In this document: positions 46,851 to 57,191 of the stretch, one piece after another | How the letters are laid out: each line of letters begins with the position of its first letter | How positions within the stretch are numbered: position 1 is the first letter of the stretch | Origin: Novosphingobium sp. | GTDB taxonomy: Bacteria; Pseudomonadota; Alphaproteobacteria; Sphingomonadales; Sphingomonadaceae | Assembly: GCF_020852455.1 (NCBI RefSeq) | Contig: NZ_JADZAT010000010.1 | Coordinates: 310,001 to 374,000 of the forward strand | Length of the DNA stretch: 64,000 bases | Reading direction: 5' to 3' | The notes under the pieces: model-generated | Told to the model about the DNA's origin: nothing | Database searches by the model: none | What the model saw: the letters and a program-made list of their open reading frames with translations, nothing else | Made by a program: the position numbers and the translations under genes

Positions 46851-48914
46851 ATGAGCGCGTACGTTGAGAAGTCTGGTTTGCAGGTCGATGCGGCACTGGC
46901 CGCCTTTGTCGAAAGCGACGTACTGGCGCCGCTGGGGCACGATGCCGGCGCGTTCTGGTCAGGCTTTGCCGCGCTGCTCGATCGGTTCGTGCCCGAAAAC
47001 CGCGCCCTGCTGGCCAAGCGTGATGAGCTTCAGGCCCGGATCGACGCTTGGCATCAGGAGCGCGCCGGGCAGCCGATCGATCAGGAGGCCTATCAGGCCT
47101 TCCTCGCCGAAATCGGCTATCTGGTGCGTGAGCCCGAACCGTTCCAGGTCGGCACGCAGAACGTCGATCCTGAAATCGCGGGCCTTGCCGGGCCGCAGCT
47201 GGTGGTGCCGGTGCTCAACGCGCGGTTCCTGCTGAACGCCGCCAATGCCCGGTGGGGCAGCCTCTACGATGCCTATTACGGCACCGATGCGCTCGATGCT
47301 CCGCCAGCCCGTCCGGGCGGCTATGACGAGGAACGCGGCGCGGCGGTGATCAAGGCGGTGCGGGCGTTCCTGCACGGCGCGGTGCCGGGCTGGCAGTCGG
47401 CGCTGGAAGGCGGCGATTGCGAGCATCTGGTCGCACGGAAGGACGGAGCCTATCTGTTCCGTAACAATGGTTTGCACATCGAAGTTGTGGTCGATCCCGA
47501 ACACCCGGTGGGCAAGACCGACCCGCTGCACATTGCCGACGTGCTGCTCGAAGCCGCGCTGACCACGATCTGCGACATGGAGGATTCGGTCGCGGCGGTC
47601 GATGGACAGGACAAGCTGGCGGCCTATCGCAACTGGCTGGGCGTGATCCGCGGCGACCTGTCGGAAAGCTTTGACAAGGGCGGGCGGACCATGACCCGCA
47701 CACTCAATCCTGATCGCCAATGGGGTGATCTGATCCTGCCGGGACGCAGCCTGCTGTTCGTGCGCAATGTCGGCCACCTGATGACCAATCCGGCGATCCT
47801 GCTGACTGATGGCAGTGAAGTGCCCGAGGGGATCATGGATGCGGTGGTGACCAGCGCGATTGGTGCCCATGATGTGCGCGGCAAGTGCCGGTTTGGTAAC
47901 AGCCGAAGGGGCTCGATCTACATCGTCAAACCCAAGCAGCACGGGCCGGAGGAATGCGCCTTTACCGATCGGCTGTTCGATGCGGTCGAAGACCTGCTGG
48001 GGCTGGATCGCCACACCATCAAGGTCGGCGTGATGGACGAGGAACGTCGGACTTCCGCCAATCTGGCCGCCTGCATCCATGCGGTGAAGGACCGGATCGT
48101 GTTCATCAACACCGGCTTCCTCGATCGCACCGGGGATGAGATCCACACCTCGATGCGCGCCGGGCCGATGATCCGCAAGGGCGACATGAAGAAAAGCGCG
48201 TGGATTCAAGCATATGAGACGCGCAACGTGCAGATCGGCCTTGCCTGCGGCCTTTCGGGCAAGGCACAGATCGGCAAGGGCATGTGGGCCGCACCCGATC
48301 TGATGGGCGAGATGATGGTCCAGAAGATTGGCCACCCCAGGGCCGGTGCCAACACCGCCTGGGTCCCGTCGCCCACCGCCGCCACATTGCATGCAATGCA
48401 TTACCACCAGGTCGATGTGTTTGCAGTGCAACGCGAACTGGCCGGGCAGCCGTGCCCGGGGCTGGAGCCGCTGCTCTCGGTCCCGCTGGCGGCCGGCACC
48501 AACTGGTCGGAAGACGAGATCCGCGAGGAACTGGACAACAACGCGCAGGGCTTGCTGGGCTATGTCGTGCGCTGGATCGATCAGGGCGTTGGCTGCTCGA
48601 AGGTGCCGGATATCAATGACATAGGCCTGATGGAAGACCGCGCCACTCTGCGGATTTCCAGCCAGCACATGGCCAACTGGCTGCTCCATGGGGTCTGCAC
48701 TAAGGACCAGGTGATGGACAGCCTGCGCCGTATGGCGGCCAAGGTCGATGCCCAGAACGCAGGTGATCCGGCCTATGAACCGCTGACCGGCAACGAGGAT
48801 GCCCCGGCCTTCCGCGCCGCGCTCGACCTGGTGTTCAAGGGGGTCGAGCAGCCCAGCGGCTATACAGAACCGCTGTTGCATGCCTGGCGCAGGCGCAAGA
48901 AGGCGGCCAGCTAG
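46851..48914 (+). CDS. glcB: Malate synthase G
   Basis: Glyoxylate-bypass enzyme: glyoxylate plus acetyl-CoA to malate. 687 residues from [20 protein letters not shown]. Signatures are [73 protein letters not shown] and [14 protein letters not shown]. The length matches isoform G. The 3' end ([20 protein letters not shown]) is duplicated at 50198, after an inserted AraC/DUF3703 segment. It would use acetyl-CoA from the leucine and fatty-acid pathways. Confidence 0.96.
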   Translation: MSAYVEKSGLQVDAALAAFVESDVLAPLGHDAGAFWSGFAALLDRFVPENRALLAKRDELQARIDAWHQERAGQPIDQEAYQAFLAEIGYLVREPEPFQVGTQNVDPEIAGLAGPQLVVPVLNARFLLNAANARWGSLYDAYYGTDALDAPPARPGGYDEERGAAVIKAVRAFLHGAVPGWQSALEGGDCEHLVARKDGAYLFRNNGLHIEVVVDPEHPVGKTDPLHIADVLLEAALTTICDMEDSVAAVDGQDKLAAYRNWLGVIRGDLSESFDKGGRTMTRTLNPDRQWGDLILPGRSLLFVRNVGHLMTNPAILLTDGSEVPEGIMDAVVTSAIGAHDVRGKCRFGNSRRGSIYIVKPKQHGPEECAFTDRLFDAVEDLLGLDRHTIKVGVMDEERRTSANLAACIHAVKDRIVFINTGFLDRTGDEIHTSMRAGPMIRKGDMKKSAWIQAYETRNVQIGLACGLSGKAQIGKGMWAAPDLMGEMMVQKIGHPRAGANTAWVPSPTAATLHAMHYHQVDVFAVQRELAGQPCPGLEPLLSVPLAAGTNWSEDEIREELDNNAQGLLGYVVRWIDQGVGCSKVPDINDIGLMEDRATLRISSQHMANWLLHGVCTKDQVMDSLRRMAAKVDAQNAGDPAYEPLTGNEDAPAFRAALDLVFKGVEQPSGYTEPLLHAWRRRKKAAS

Positions 48915-48996
48915 GGGCAGAAGGCTTGGATTCCCGGCGCCAATTCATTGCAACGGTTTTCCGATGGTTTGACATGAATTGGACCGGGAAGTGACA

Positions 48997-49665
48997 GTGT
49001 CAGCCCGCTGGCAAGGGCGCGTGATCTTTGCCGATAGATATGCGGTCTTTGAGGGGCAGACCGGTGACAACCGGTTGCACAGTCATGCGGCGGCGCAGGT
49101 TGTCATTGGCAACAATTGCTGCGTTCAGCTGGGGGACGGCACGCAGTTCTGCGGCTCGGCATTGCTGATCCGGCCACATGTGCGGCATCGCCTTGTGCCC
49201 CAGGCAGATCTGAAGGTGATCCTGATAGAACCTGTCAGTGATCTGGGAGAAGCCTTGCTGACGGGCCTGTCTGACCGTGCCGTGGTGATCCTGAATGACG
49301 GTGGTCGGCAGGTCGAGGCGCTGTGTACCGCCCGCCTGGCGCATTCGCTCGATCAACGGCTCGTCGACGCCACTACGCTGTTGTCCCGTTCCAGTCGTAA
49401 CGATCTGACTCTGGCCGAGGTCGCCGCGGCGGTCGGTTTGTCACCGGTGCGCTTGCGCTCGATTGCCGCGCGGCAACTGGGCATGCCGCTGGCCCGGTGG
49501 CGACGGTGGGCGTCGCTTCGGCGCGCCTGTGTTGCCATCACCGAAGGCGCTGCGCCTGCCGATGCGGCATTTGCCGGCGGCTTTTCAGACCAGGCGCATT
49601 TGACGCGAACCATGCGGTCGATGCTGGGGATCACCCCGGCAAGCTTGCACCGGGCACTTTCCTGA
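48997..49665 (+). CDS. AraC-family transcriptional regulator
   Basis: 222 residues from a GTG at 48997, chosen because GGGAA lies 6 bases upstream; TTG 48979 and GTG 48991 are alternatives. The N half is a small cupin-like sensor (LHSHAAAQVVIGNNCCVQLG). The C half has AraC helices LTLAEVAAAVGLSPVRLRSI and DAAFAGGFSDQAHLTRTMRS, ending MLGITPASLHRAL. It is part of a segment inserted after glcB, followed by a DUF3703 gene, and its target may be that gene. Confidence 0.83.
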   Translation: MSARWQGRVIFADRYAVFEGQTGDNRLHSHAAAQVVIGNNCCVQLGDGTQFCGSALLIRPHVRHRLVPQADLKVILIEPVSDLGEALLTGLSDRAVVILNDGGRQVEALCTARLAHSLDQRLVDATTLLSRSSRNDLTLAEVAAAVGLSPVRLRSIAARQLGMPLARWRRWASLRRACVAITEGAAPADAAFAGGFSDQAHLTRTMRSMLGITPASLHRALS

Positions 49666-49739
49666 ACTGGCAACCGTTCTGTTCAAGACCGTCCTGCTCC
49701 GCGAGAGTTAGGATCTCGGTCGGTTTGATCGGAGGGTAT

Positions 49740-50162
49740 ATGGATCGCAAGAAGCTCAAGCGGCTGTTCGAAGAGTCAATGGCCCGCGCCTTGGCGGCAG
49801 AACAGAAGGGCGAGTTCGGCCTGGCATTTGCAGAGCTGGAACACGCCCATATCCTGGGCCAACGCTGGCTGGTTCGTCACTTGCGTTCGCACTGGGCAAT
49901 GCTACGCATCGGTCGGCTCACCGGAAACCACAAGGAAGTTCGGGGTCAGATCATCAGGCTGATTGGTTCACCCCTGTTCTGGCTGGTGGGATGGTTGCCC
50001 AAAGGAAATACCGGAGGAGCGAATGTCAGTCCGCTGAAGCCGATGCAGCTTCATGGCGAGCTTGCCGCTGAGCTGGCAGGGTACCGTGTGTGGCTGGATG
50101 TCGCTTCGCGCGTAGCGATCGGCTGTGTGATCTGGCTGGGCTTCAAACTGGCGTTTGGTTGA
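49740..50162 (+). CDS. DUF3703-domain protein
   Basis: 140 residues. The DUF3703 core is [40 protein letters not shown] and [20 protein letters not shown]. One or two C-terminal TM helices follow ([17 protein letters not shown]). Members are often found near metal-resistance or regulator genes; function is unknown. A strong RBS (GGAGGGT) precedes the ATG at 49740. It lies between the AraC gene and the duplicated glcB end. Confidence 0.85.
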   Translation: MDRKKLKRLFEESMARALAAEQKGEFGLAFAELEHAHILGQRWLVRHLRSHWAMLRIGRLTGNHKEVRGQIIRLIGSPLFWLVGWLPKGNTGGANVSPLKPMQLHGELAAELAGYRVWLDVASRVAIGCVIWLGFKLAFG

Positions 50163-50197
50163 TCGGTGCGAAGTCTTGGCCCGTCAGTTCCTGCCCC

Positions 50198-50290
50198 GCG
50201 CTCGACCTGGTCTTCAAGGGGGTGGAACAGCCCAGCGGCTATACCGAGCCGCTGCTGCATGCCTGGCGGCGGGTCAAGAAGGGCGGCTAA
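50198..50290 (+). pseudogene. Duplicated 3' end of malate synthase G
   Basis: The last 30 codons read [30 protein letters not shown] then TAA, nearly the same as the glcB C terminus (which ends [11 protein letters not shown]). The DNA is clearly similar but not identical to 48819-48914. No start or upstream part exists, so it is a remnant. It marks the far edge of the inserted AraC/DUF3703 segment: either the original gene end displaced by recombination or a duplicated insertion target. Confidence 0.85.
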
Positions 50291-50291
50291 C

Positions 50292-51446
50292 CTAGCGCAG
50301 CCATTCCGCGATCACCGCCTTGCGGACGGCGCGGAATGGCACGCCGGGACCGATGTCGGCATTGCACAGCACCGCGAAGGTCACGCCTTGGTCGCGGTAA
50401 GTCTGCAGCACCGCACTGTACCCCGAAATTGCGCCATAGTGCACCAGGTTGGCGCGCGCTTCACTGGGGCCTGAAACCAGCAGTCCGCAGGCATATTCGG
50501 TATCGCCGTAGTGTGCGTCATCAGGGTTGAAGCGGTTGGCGCTGCTCAGGCGGCCATCGCGCAAACGACCCGGAGACAGCATCAGGTCAACATGGGCCTG
50601 GTCGAACAGCCGTGCAGTCAGCAACGCGTGGTGCCAGTGACACAGGGCCTCGGCACTGCCGCGCATCGCGCCGGCCCCGCCGGCCTGCGAGGGATCGAGA
50701 CTGGCGGCATGAATGAACGTTTGGGCCGCATTGTCGGTTGCGGAGTAGCCCGAGGCGCGATGCGGAACGATATCGCGGCTCGAATCCGAAGCCAGTTGGG
50801 GTAATCCCAGCGGTCCGGCAATCAGGGTCTTGATTGCATCGGCGTACGACTGCCCGGATACTGCCTCGATCAGCGCGCCCAGCACGATGTAATTGGCATT
50901 GCTGTAAAGCCACGCGCTGCCCGGTTCGAAATCGAACGGCTGCTTTTGCCCGGCGATCTCTGCCGCCAGTTCGATCTGGGTCAAGGTTCTGGGGGCAACC
51001 GGCTCGTCGCTTTCATCGCTGTGCAGGCCGGCGGTCTGATGCATCAGTTCAAGCGCCGAGAACGGCTTGAGTATCTTGAAAGCGGGAAGCCGTTCGGCCA
51101 CCGGAGCCTTGAGATCAAGCTTGCCCTGCGCCGCAAGCTTGATCGCGGCAGCGGCAGTGAACTGCTTGGTCAGCGAACCGATGCCGAAGATGGTGTCAGG
51201 TCCAACCTGCGTACCGGTTTCCAGGTTGGCCATGCCGAAGCCGCGCGAATAGGCCATGGTTCCGTTACGGGCGACTGCAACAGCTGCACCTGGCGTTCCC
51301 CGATTGGCCAGGCTTTCGGCCACTGCGGCATCGATTCCCTTGCCTGAAGCCGTCCGCTTGACCGGCTTTGCCAAAGCACCGGACGTCGAAAGTGCGGCAC
51401 TTCCAGCCATCATGGCCCGTCGCGTGAATTGCATCAAAGTTGCCAA
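50292..51446 (-). CDS. Serine hydrolase (class C beta-lactamase-like / D-alanyl-D-alanine carboxypeptidase family)
   Basis: 384 residues. The leader MQFTRRAMMAGSAALSTSGA has twin arginines, suggesting Tat export. The SxxK motif is GIGSLTKQFT (Ser91, Lys94 from the first ATG), and the YxN motif is WLYSNANYIVLGAL. The C terminus has VHYGAISGYSAVL-like HxG-equivalent residues. Family members hydrolyse peptides, beta-lactams or esters; which one cannot be told. Starts at 51446 or 51434 are possible. It is convergent with the duplicated glcB fragment. Confidence 0.87.
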   Translation of the reverse strand: MATLMQFTRRAMMAGSAALSTSGALAKPVKRTASGKGIDAAVAESLANRGTPGAAVAVARNGTMAYSRGFGMANLETGTQVGPDTIFGIGSLTKQFTAAAAIKLAAQGKLDLKAPVAERLPAFKILKPFSALELMHQTAGLHSDESDEPVAPRTLTQIELAAEIAGQKQPFDFEPGSAWLYSNANYIVLGALIEAVSGQSYADAIKTLIAGPLGLPQLASDSSRDIVPHRASGYSATDNAAQTFIHAASLDPSQAGGAGAMRGSAEALCHWHHALLTARLFDQAHVDLMLSPGRLRDGRLSSANRFNPDDAHYGDTEYACGLLVSGPSEARANLVHYGAISGYSAVLQTYRDQGVTFAVLCNADIGPGVPFRAVRKAVIAEWLR

Positions 51447-51487
51447 TCCTCGTAATTTTTAGTGCTATATAATGCTAATACAGCAGT

Positions 51488-52312
51488 TCACTTACGAGGC
51501 AAGCCCAGCTCACGCGCCACACTGACAAATTCCTCAACGCTCAGCGTCTCCGCTCTCCGTTGCGGGTCAATCCCCAATCGCTCCAGCGCTGCAAGCGCGC
51601 CAGGCACGCCCTTCAGGCTCTGGCGCAGCATCTTGCGGCGCTGGCCAAAGGCGGCTTCGGTGACGCGTTCGAGCACTTTGGCCGAGACGCCTTCGGGCAT
51701 TTCCGCAGGCGTCACGTGCACGATCGCGCTCATCACCTTGGGCGGCGGGGTAAAGGCGCTGCGGTGGACTTTCATCGCCAGTTTCGCCGCGCTGCGCCAC
51801 TGTGCCAGCACCGCCAGGCGGCCATAGGCATCGCTGCCGGCCTCGGCGATGATCCGCTGAGCGACCTCAAGCTGGAACATCAGGGTCAGGCTGGCCCACT
51901 GCGGCGGCCAGGCCTCACCGCCCAGCCAGCCGACGAACAGCGCGGTGCCGACATTGTAGGGCAGGTTGGCGACCACGTGGTACGGCCCCTCGATCCCGTG
52001 CGCCACCTTGGTCGCATCGCCTTCGATCACCCGCAGCTGGGCCGGGAAAGCCTCCGCCAGTTCGGCCAGCGCGGGCAGGCAGCGCCGGTCCATCTCGATC
52101 GCGGTAACCTGGGCCCCGGCGCGCAGCAGTGCGCGGGTCAGCCCGCCGGGACCGGGGCCGACCTCTAGCACCTGCTGGGCCTTGAGCTTGCCCGGGATCG
52201 CTGCGATCCGGTCCAGCAATTGCTCGTCGAACAGGAAATTCTGGCCCAGCGCCTTGCTGGCGGAGAGGCCGTGCCGCGCAATCACTTCGCGCAGCGGCGG
52301 AAGGTCAGTCAT
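51488..52312 (-). CDS. rsmA: 16S rRNA (adenine-1518/1519-N6) dimethyltransferase
   Basis: KsgA, dimethylating two adenines in the 3' end of 16S rRNA late in 30S assembly. 274 residues with the SAM site [30 protein letters not shown], the [11 protein letters not shown] motif of adenine-N6 methylases, and a C-terminal helical domain ([20 protein letters not shown]). An opening [18 protein letters not shown] is diagnostic. It overlaps pdxA by 8 bases in the conserved lptD-surA-pdxA-rsmA order. Confidence 0.96.
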   Translation of the reverse strand: MTDLPPLREVIARHGLSASKALGQNFLFDEQLLDRIAAIPGKLKAQQVLEVGPGPGGLTRALLRAGAQVTAIEMDRRCLPALAELAEAFPAQLRVIEGDATKVAHGIEGPYHVVANLPYNVGTALFVGWLGGEAWPPQWASLTLMFQLEVAQRIIAEAGSDAYGRLAVLAQWRSAAKLAMKVHRSAFTPPPKVMSAIVHVTPAEMPEGVSAKVLERVTEAAFGQRRKMLRQSLKGVPGALAALERLGIDPQRRAETLSVEEFVSVARELGLPRK

Positions 52313-53318
52313 CGAACAGCCCCAGCCGCCGTGCCGCGCATTCCCCGGCCATGCGGATCGCAGCGATCATCGCACCGGGATTGGCCAGGTTCTGCCCGGC
52401 GATGCCAAAGGCGGTGCCGTGATCGGGGCTGGTGCGCACTACCGGCAAGCCCAGCGTGACATTGACCCCGGAATCGAAATCGAGCGCTTTCAGCGGGATC
52501 AGCGCCTGATCGTGGTACATGCACAGCGCCACATCGTAACTTTCGCGGGCATGGGCCGTGAACAGTCCGTCGGCCGGATGCGGGCCGGAAATGGCGATCC
52601 CTTCGGCGGCCAGCGCGGCGATGGTCGGGGTGACAATGTCGCTGTCCTCGCGGCCCATCCGGCCATCTTCACCCGCATGCGGATTGAGCGCAGCCACGGC
52701 CAGGCGCGGCATCTCGATCCCGAAATCGCGGAACAGCGCCGAAGCCACGATCCGTGCCTTGCGCTCGATCAGGGTGGCATTGATCAGGCCGGGCACGTCT
52801 TTCAGCGCCACGTGAACCGTCAGCGGCACGGTGCGCAGCTGCGGCCCGGCCAGCATCATCACTGCATCGCCCGGTGCATAACCGCAGGCGGCCGCGACGA
52901 ATTCGGTCTGCCCGGGATAGTCGAACCCCACTTCGGCCAGTCGCGCCTTGGCGATCGGTGCGGTGACCAGCGCCGCCGCATCCCCGGCGAGCACCAGCTC
53001 TGTCGCCTCGGTGAGCGAGGCGAAGGCCAGTTCCGCGCCTTCGCGATTGGGCAGGCCCGGGCTGTATTCGCCGTCCGCCCCGGCCAGCACCGGCAGGCTG
53101 TGGCCGAACAGCTCCAGCGCCTCAGCCGGATGGAAGATCTCGATCACCGGCAGGTCGTAACCGCGCGCGCGCCCGGCATCCCGCAGGATATCGGCTCCGC
53201 CGGCTACAAAGAACGGGGGCAGTTCCTCAACTTCGCGGCGTGCCCAGGCAGCGGCGATCAGTTCGGGGCCGACCCCCGCCGGATCGCCCAGCGATACAGC
53301 GAGAGGCGGAAAGTCCAT
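52305..53318 (-). CDS. pdxA: 4-hydroxythreonine-4-phosphate dehydrogenase
   Basis: Pyridoxal-phosphate synthesis enzyme, 337 residues. Motifs are [40 protein letters not shown], the metal His in [36 protein letters not shown] with its His/Asp ligands, and [17 protein letters not shown]. The start is 6 bases downstream of the surA stop. The operon with surA and rsmA is standard for alphaproteobacteria. Confidence 0.96.
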   Translation of the reverse strand: MDFPPLAVSLGDPAGVGPELIAAAWARREVEELPPFFVAGGADILRDAGRARGYDLPVIEIFHPAEALELFGHSLPVLAGADGEYSPGLPNREGAELAFASLTEATELVLAGDAAALVTAPIAKARLAEVGFDYPGQTEFVAAACGYAPGDAVMMLAGPQLRTVPLTVHVALKDVPGLINATLIERKARIVASALFRDFGIEMPRLAVAALNPHAGEDGRMGREDSDIVTPTIAALAAEGIAISGPHPADGLFTAHARESYDVALCMYHDQALIPLKALDFDSGVNVTLGLPVVRTSPDHGTAFGIAGQNLANPGAMIAAIRMAGECAARRLGLFDD

Positions 53319-53324
53319 CCGTGA

Positions 53325-54680
53325 TCAGTTGCCGTAGTCGATCACTGCATCGCGGCGCAGGTCGCGCAGATAGGCCTGCGCGCGCTTATTGATGCGCTCG
53401 TCGAGGATCTGGTTTTCGACCTGGTCGAAAGTCGGTCCGCCGGCCACTTGCGGATCGTCGCGGCCGCACAGCACCAGCACGCTTACGCCGTCCTGGATCG
53501 AGCCGAACGGCGGAGTGGCTTCACCGATGTTCAGCCCCAGAACCATGGTCTGTAACGGTCCCGGCAGATCGCGCGCCTTGACCTGATCGCTTGAAACCAC
53601 CTCGGCGCCTTGCTGCTGGGCAATCGGATCGACCGAGCCGCAGCCCTTGGCGCCCTTCATTGCTTCGGCAAAGGCATTGGCGCGGTCGCGCGCCTGCGCT
53701 TCGGTGGTGCCGGGGGCGAACTGGATCGAAACCTGCTTGAGGCTGAGCTGCGCATCGCGCGGATCGGCGGTCAGCACCTTGCGCTTGTCGATCAGCAGCA
53801 CGATCGAGAAGCCGCCGCGCACTTCGACCGGGCCGATCATCTGGCCCGATTCAAGCCCGGCAACCGCCTGCTGCAGTTCCGCCGGCAGCATGCCCAGCCG
53901 CACCCAGCCCAGATCGCCGCCGACCGGCGCGGTCGAGGCTTCGGAAAACTGGCGGGCATAGGCGGTGAAATTGCCGCCCTTCTTGATCTGCTCGACGATC
54001 TTGTTCGCGTTCTGCAGCACCGCTTCGCGGTTTTCGCTGGTCGCATAGAGGAAGATTTCGCCGACCCGGTATTCTTCGGTGCCCTTGGCTTCTTCCTGGC
54101 GCTTGATCGTGTCGCGCACTTCATCGTCAGAGACGTTGACGAACGGCGTGACATTGCGGCGCAGCAGCCGCTGCCATGACAATTCGCCGCGAATCTGGCG
54201 CTTGAGCGAGGCCGGCGACGAGCCGATCTTGGTCAGGTAGGCGTCGAGCGCCTTGGGATCCTGATTGAAATTCTGGCGGGCGATCCGGTCATAGGACGCA
54301 TCCACCTCCTCATCGGCGACGGCGATGTCCTGCGACTTCGCTTCCTGAATCTGCAGTGTTTCGTCCATCAGGTTGCGCAGCACCTGCAGGCGCAGTCGCT
54401 CCATTTCCTCGGGCCCGATCTTGCCGCCGCTGGCACTTACAACCAGGGCAACGCGCTGATCGATATCGGTGCCGGTGATGACTTCACCGTTGATCACCAC
54501 CATCGCGGTGCGCAGGTTGGGATCCTGCTTGCCGAAGATCTGCGGGTTTTCCGGCAGGTTAAGCCCACCCGCCGGCGGGCCCTGGCGGGCCTGCAGCGGA
54601 GCGAGCGGCGACAGGGCCACCAGAGTCAGGGGGATCAGGGCAAGTCGCGAAAGAGAACGCAAACGCAAGCTGGAAGTCAC
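53325..54680 (-). CDS. surA: SurA-like periplasmic peptidyl-prolyl isomerase/chaperone
   Basis: Guides outer-membrane proteins, including LptD, through the periplasm. 451 residues. A signal peptide (RLALIPLTLVALSPLAPLQA) is followed by the SurA N domain (VVINGEVITGTDIDQRVALV), then a parvulin domain (RVGEIFLYATSENREAV... FSEASTAPVGGDLGWVRLGM, LPAELQQAVAGLESGQMIGP) and a second weak parvulin-like part (DLPGPLQTMVLGLNIGEATP). It lies directly downstream of lptD, its client, as is usual. Confidence 0.93.
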   Translation of the reverse strand: MTSSLRLRSLSRLALIPLTLVALSPLAPLQARQGPPAGGLNLPENPQIFGKQDPNLRTAMVVINGEVITGTDIDQRVALVVSASGGKIGPEEMERLRLQVLRNLMDETLQIQEAKSQDIAVADEEVDASYDRIARQNFNQDPKALDAYLTKIGSSPASLKRQIRGELSWQRLLRRNVTPFVNVSDDEVRDTIKRQEEAKGTEEYRVGEIFLYATSENREAVLQNANKIVEQIKKGGNFTAYARQFSEASTAPVGGDLGWVRLGMLPAELQQAVAGLESGQMIGPVEVRGGFSIVLLIDKRKVLTADPRDAQLSLKQVSIQFAPGTTEAQARDRANAFAEAMKGAKGCGSVDPIAQQQGAEVVSSDQVKARDLPGPLQTMVLGLNIGEATPPFGSIQDGVSVLVLCGRDDPQVAGGPTFDQVENQILDERINKRAQAYLRDLRRDAVIDYGN

Positions 54681-54816
54681 AGTGCTACAAATCCCAATTG
54701 CCGCGCGATTTAACGCGCCGAAGTTGCCCGGCCAATGCCGCCCTGCGGCTTAACCTTGCCTGAGCGAGCGCGGATAGCGTGTTTGGCGCGGGCTGCCAAT
54801 TGCCGATCGCGGCTTG

Positions 54817-57093
54817 TCACCGGAAGCCGAGATTGCGCAGCGCGATATGGATCTGGAAGGTGTTGCCCCGGCGCGCGTCACCGGTCGCCACATAGTCGCG
54901 CCGCCAGGTCACGTCGATTTCCAGGCAATCGTCCTGATAGGCCACGCCCAGCCGGGTACGGATCGGCTGGAAGCCATCGACGCCGACCAGTGTCGGGTCG
55001 TCGCTGTTCCCGGTCAGGTCGAACACGCCCGATCCGAAAATCGACCAGTAGCGGGCAAAGCCGACACGCCCGGCGATGCGGGCTTCCTCGCGGTCCTTCA
55101 GGTCTTCGATCCCGCTAGAAACGTCGCGGTTCAGCCGCAGGTAGCCCAGTTCCAGGTAGGTCCGTCGGGTCCCGATCGCGGCGTCGAATTCGTTGCGGCG
55201 GACTGCGAAATTATCCTTGTCGAGCCGGAAGCGGTGCGTGAACTTGACGAAGTCGCGATAGCGCACCTCGGTCCGCCCGACGATATCGGAGGTGCGGGTC
55301 GAAAGCCCGGTGCCATCGGGCAGCAGAGTTGGGCGGTCGGTCAGGCGGTAGCTTTGCCCAACTGTCGTGCTGATCCGCCAGCCTGGCCGTTCGAATTGCC
55401 AGTCGAACCCATAGGTAAAGCGCACCCCGTCCTCGATCCGGTCATAGCCGGGGAAGCGGTTGAGCGCGAACAGGTTCGAATCCTCAAGATCGATCGCGCG
55501 GGCGTCTTCATTGGGCACGGCCAGGTTGCGCAGGGTGGGGCTGGCGACAACCTGAAAACGCGGGGTCAGCACCTGGGTGCCGCCCAGAAAGCTGCCGACC
55601 AGCGGCCACTTGGCGTCAAACGCCACGGTGGCCATCGCCCGGGCCTGCCAGCCCGGATCACCGCGATAGATCACGGTCGAGGTGAGGGCGTTCTCATCGG
55701 AATGGTAGATATCGCCCCGGGCCAGCGCGGTCAGCGTCAGTTCCTGACCCATCGGGGTGATCCGCCTGAGATCCCACTGCGCGCTGGCAAAGGCGCGCTG
55801 GGTATCCTGCCCGCTGGTGCGGGTGATCGCCATCGAATTGGCCTGCAACTGGATCCGACCGCCCAGCACCGGATCGGCCAGCCGCCGGCGGTAGTCGATC
55901 ACCGGGACGGCAAAGGGCACCAGCCCCTGCGAATCGCCGACCCGCAAGGTCTGCGTCGCCCAGCCCGAGATCGACAGGTAGCTGTCGGGATCGATCCGTT
56001 CGAGATCGACGGTCGAACGTAGGCGATCATCGCGGCTGATGTCATAACGGCGCAGGAAGGTGCGATCGGATGCCAGCCGGCTGGAGAAGGTCAGCCCCCA
56101 GTTGGGGCTGAACTGGAAATGGCCGTTGGTGTAGAAATAGCCGCGGAAATCCTTTTGGGTGACCGTGCTGCTGCTGCCGATCGGGATACGCGAGCTGCGG
56201 GTGGCATAGCCGGTGACCTGATAGGCGCCATTGCCGGTCAGATGCCGGAACTGCGCTGAAACCATCGGCAGTGCCTTGGTAAAGACATAACCGGTGACCG
56301 ACAGTTCGCGGTTGGGGCCAAGCCGCTGGTACCAGGTATCGGAAATCTGCACCCCGTTCGACGCTGAAAGCTGCACGTCGGGAATCAGCAGGCCCGAGAT
56401 TGGCCGACCGTCGGTGGCCAGCGCAATGGTTGGCATCGGCAGCAATGAAACGCCGAACAGCTCGATCCGCGATCCATAGAACCGCACAGTCTTGCTGTCG
56501 GGATCGAAGACCACCCGTTTGGCAGTCAACCGCCATGACGGCTGGCGCGGACAGCCCTGGCTGTCTTCAACCGCGCAGGCCGAATAGGCGGCGTTGTGCA
56601 GGATTACCTGGCCGTTATCGCCGCGCTCACCGCTCTGCGCAGCCAGACGGCCGCCTTCGCGCAGGACATAGAGCATGTTCTGCATTGCCCCGGCCTTGAG
56701 CTCGTCGGTCAGCTCAAGCCGGTCGGTGAACAGCTGGTTGCCATCGACATCGACGAAGCGGATGTTGCCTTCGGCCAGGATCTGGCCGGTCTTGCGATCC
56801 CAGGTGACCTTGTCGGCGCGGACCGACTGTTCGCCCCGGCGCAGCACCACATTGCCGAACACGCTGACCTGGTCACTGTTGTCGTCATAGCTGGCGCCAT
56901 CGGCTTCGAAGCCGATCTTCTCGCCTTCCCTGATCTCCAGCGGCGTGGTCGTTTGCAGGGGCGGGGGGGCTTCTTGCGCCAGTGCAGCAACCGGCGCCGC
57001 AAGCAGGCCAAGCGCCAGCAACGCGCCCGAAGCACGGCGGCGGAAAGCAGGCAGCAGGAATTGCGGGCAGCAGCGCCGCTGAGGCAGGACCAT
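54817..57093 (-). CDS. lptD: LPS-assembly protein LptD
   Basis: Outer-membrane translocon for lipopolysaccharide, 758 residues from MVLPQRRCCP. The leader ends AAPVAALAQE. The periplasmic OstA-like domain follows (VFGNVVLRRGEQSVRADKVT, ILAEGNIRFVDVDGNQLFTD), then a long beta-barrel (for example SRIELFGVSLLPMPTIALAT, QVTGYATRSSRIPIGSSSTV). It ends FQIHIALRNLGFR, a typical barrel C terminus with terminal aromatic residue. A longer frame from 57189 lacks a leader. It is divergent from pepA and heads the surA-pdxA-rsmA operon. Confidence 0.94.
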   Translation of the reverse strand: MVLPQRRCCPQFLLPAFRRRASGALLALGLLAAPVAALAQEAPPPLQTTTPLEIREGEKIGFEADGASYDDNSDQVSVFGNVVLRRGEQSVRADKVTWDRKTGQILAEGNIRFVDVDGNQLFTDRLELTDELKAGAMQNMLYVLREGGRLAAQSGERGDNGQVILHNAAYSACAVEDSQGCPRQPSWRLTAKRVVFDPDSKTVRFYGSRIELFGVSLLPMPTIALATDGRPISGLLIPDVQLSASNGVQISDTWYQRLGPNRELSVTGYVFTKALPMVSAQFRHLTGNGAYQVTGYATRSSRIPIGSSSTVTQKDFRGYFYTNGHFQFSPNWGLTFSSRLASDRTFLRRYDISRDDRLRSTVDLERIDPDSYLSISGWATQTLRVGDSQGLVPFAVPVIDYRRRLADPVLGGRIQLQANSMAITRTSGQDTQRAFASAQWDLRRITPMGQELTLTALARGDIYHSDENALTSTVIYRGDPGWQARAMATVAFDAKWPLVGSFLGGTQVLTPRFQVVASPTLRNLAVPNEDARAIDLEDSNLFALNRFPGYDRIEDGVRFTYGFDWQFERPGWRISTTVGQSYRLTDRPTLLPDGTGLSTRTSDIVGRTEVRYRDFVKFTHRFRLDKDNFAVRRNEFDAAIGTRRTYLELGYLRLNRDVSSGIEDLKDREEARIAGRVGFARYWSIFGSGVFDLTGNSDDPTLVGVDGFQPIRTRLGVAYQDDCLEIDVTWRRDYVATGDARRGNTFQIHIALRNLGFR

Positions 57094-57191
57094 GGCTTGC
57101 CTATCGCACCGCCCGCGCCTAACTGCAATCCATGCCATCGCGGCCGGGCCACCTTCCGGCGCGGCGCCGCACATTTCCCTTGGGAGCAAGC

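Noticed and set aside
48974..48990. ATG at 48974 as the AraC start
   Set aside because: It is out of frame with the AraC domain; a GTG at 48997 with GGGAA upstream fits better.
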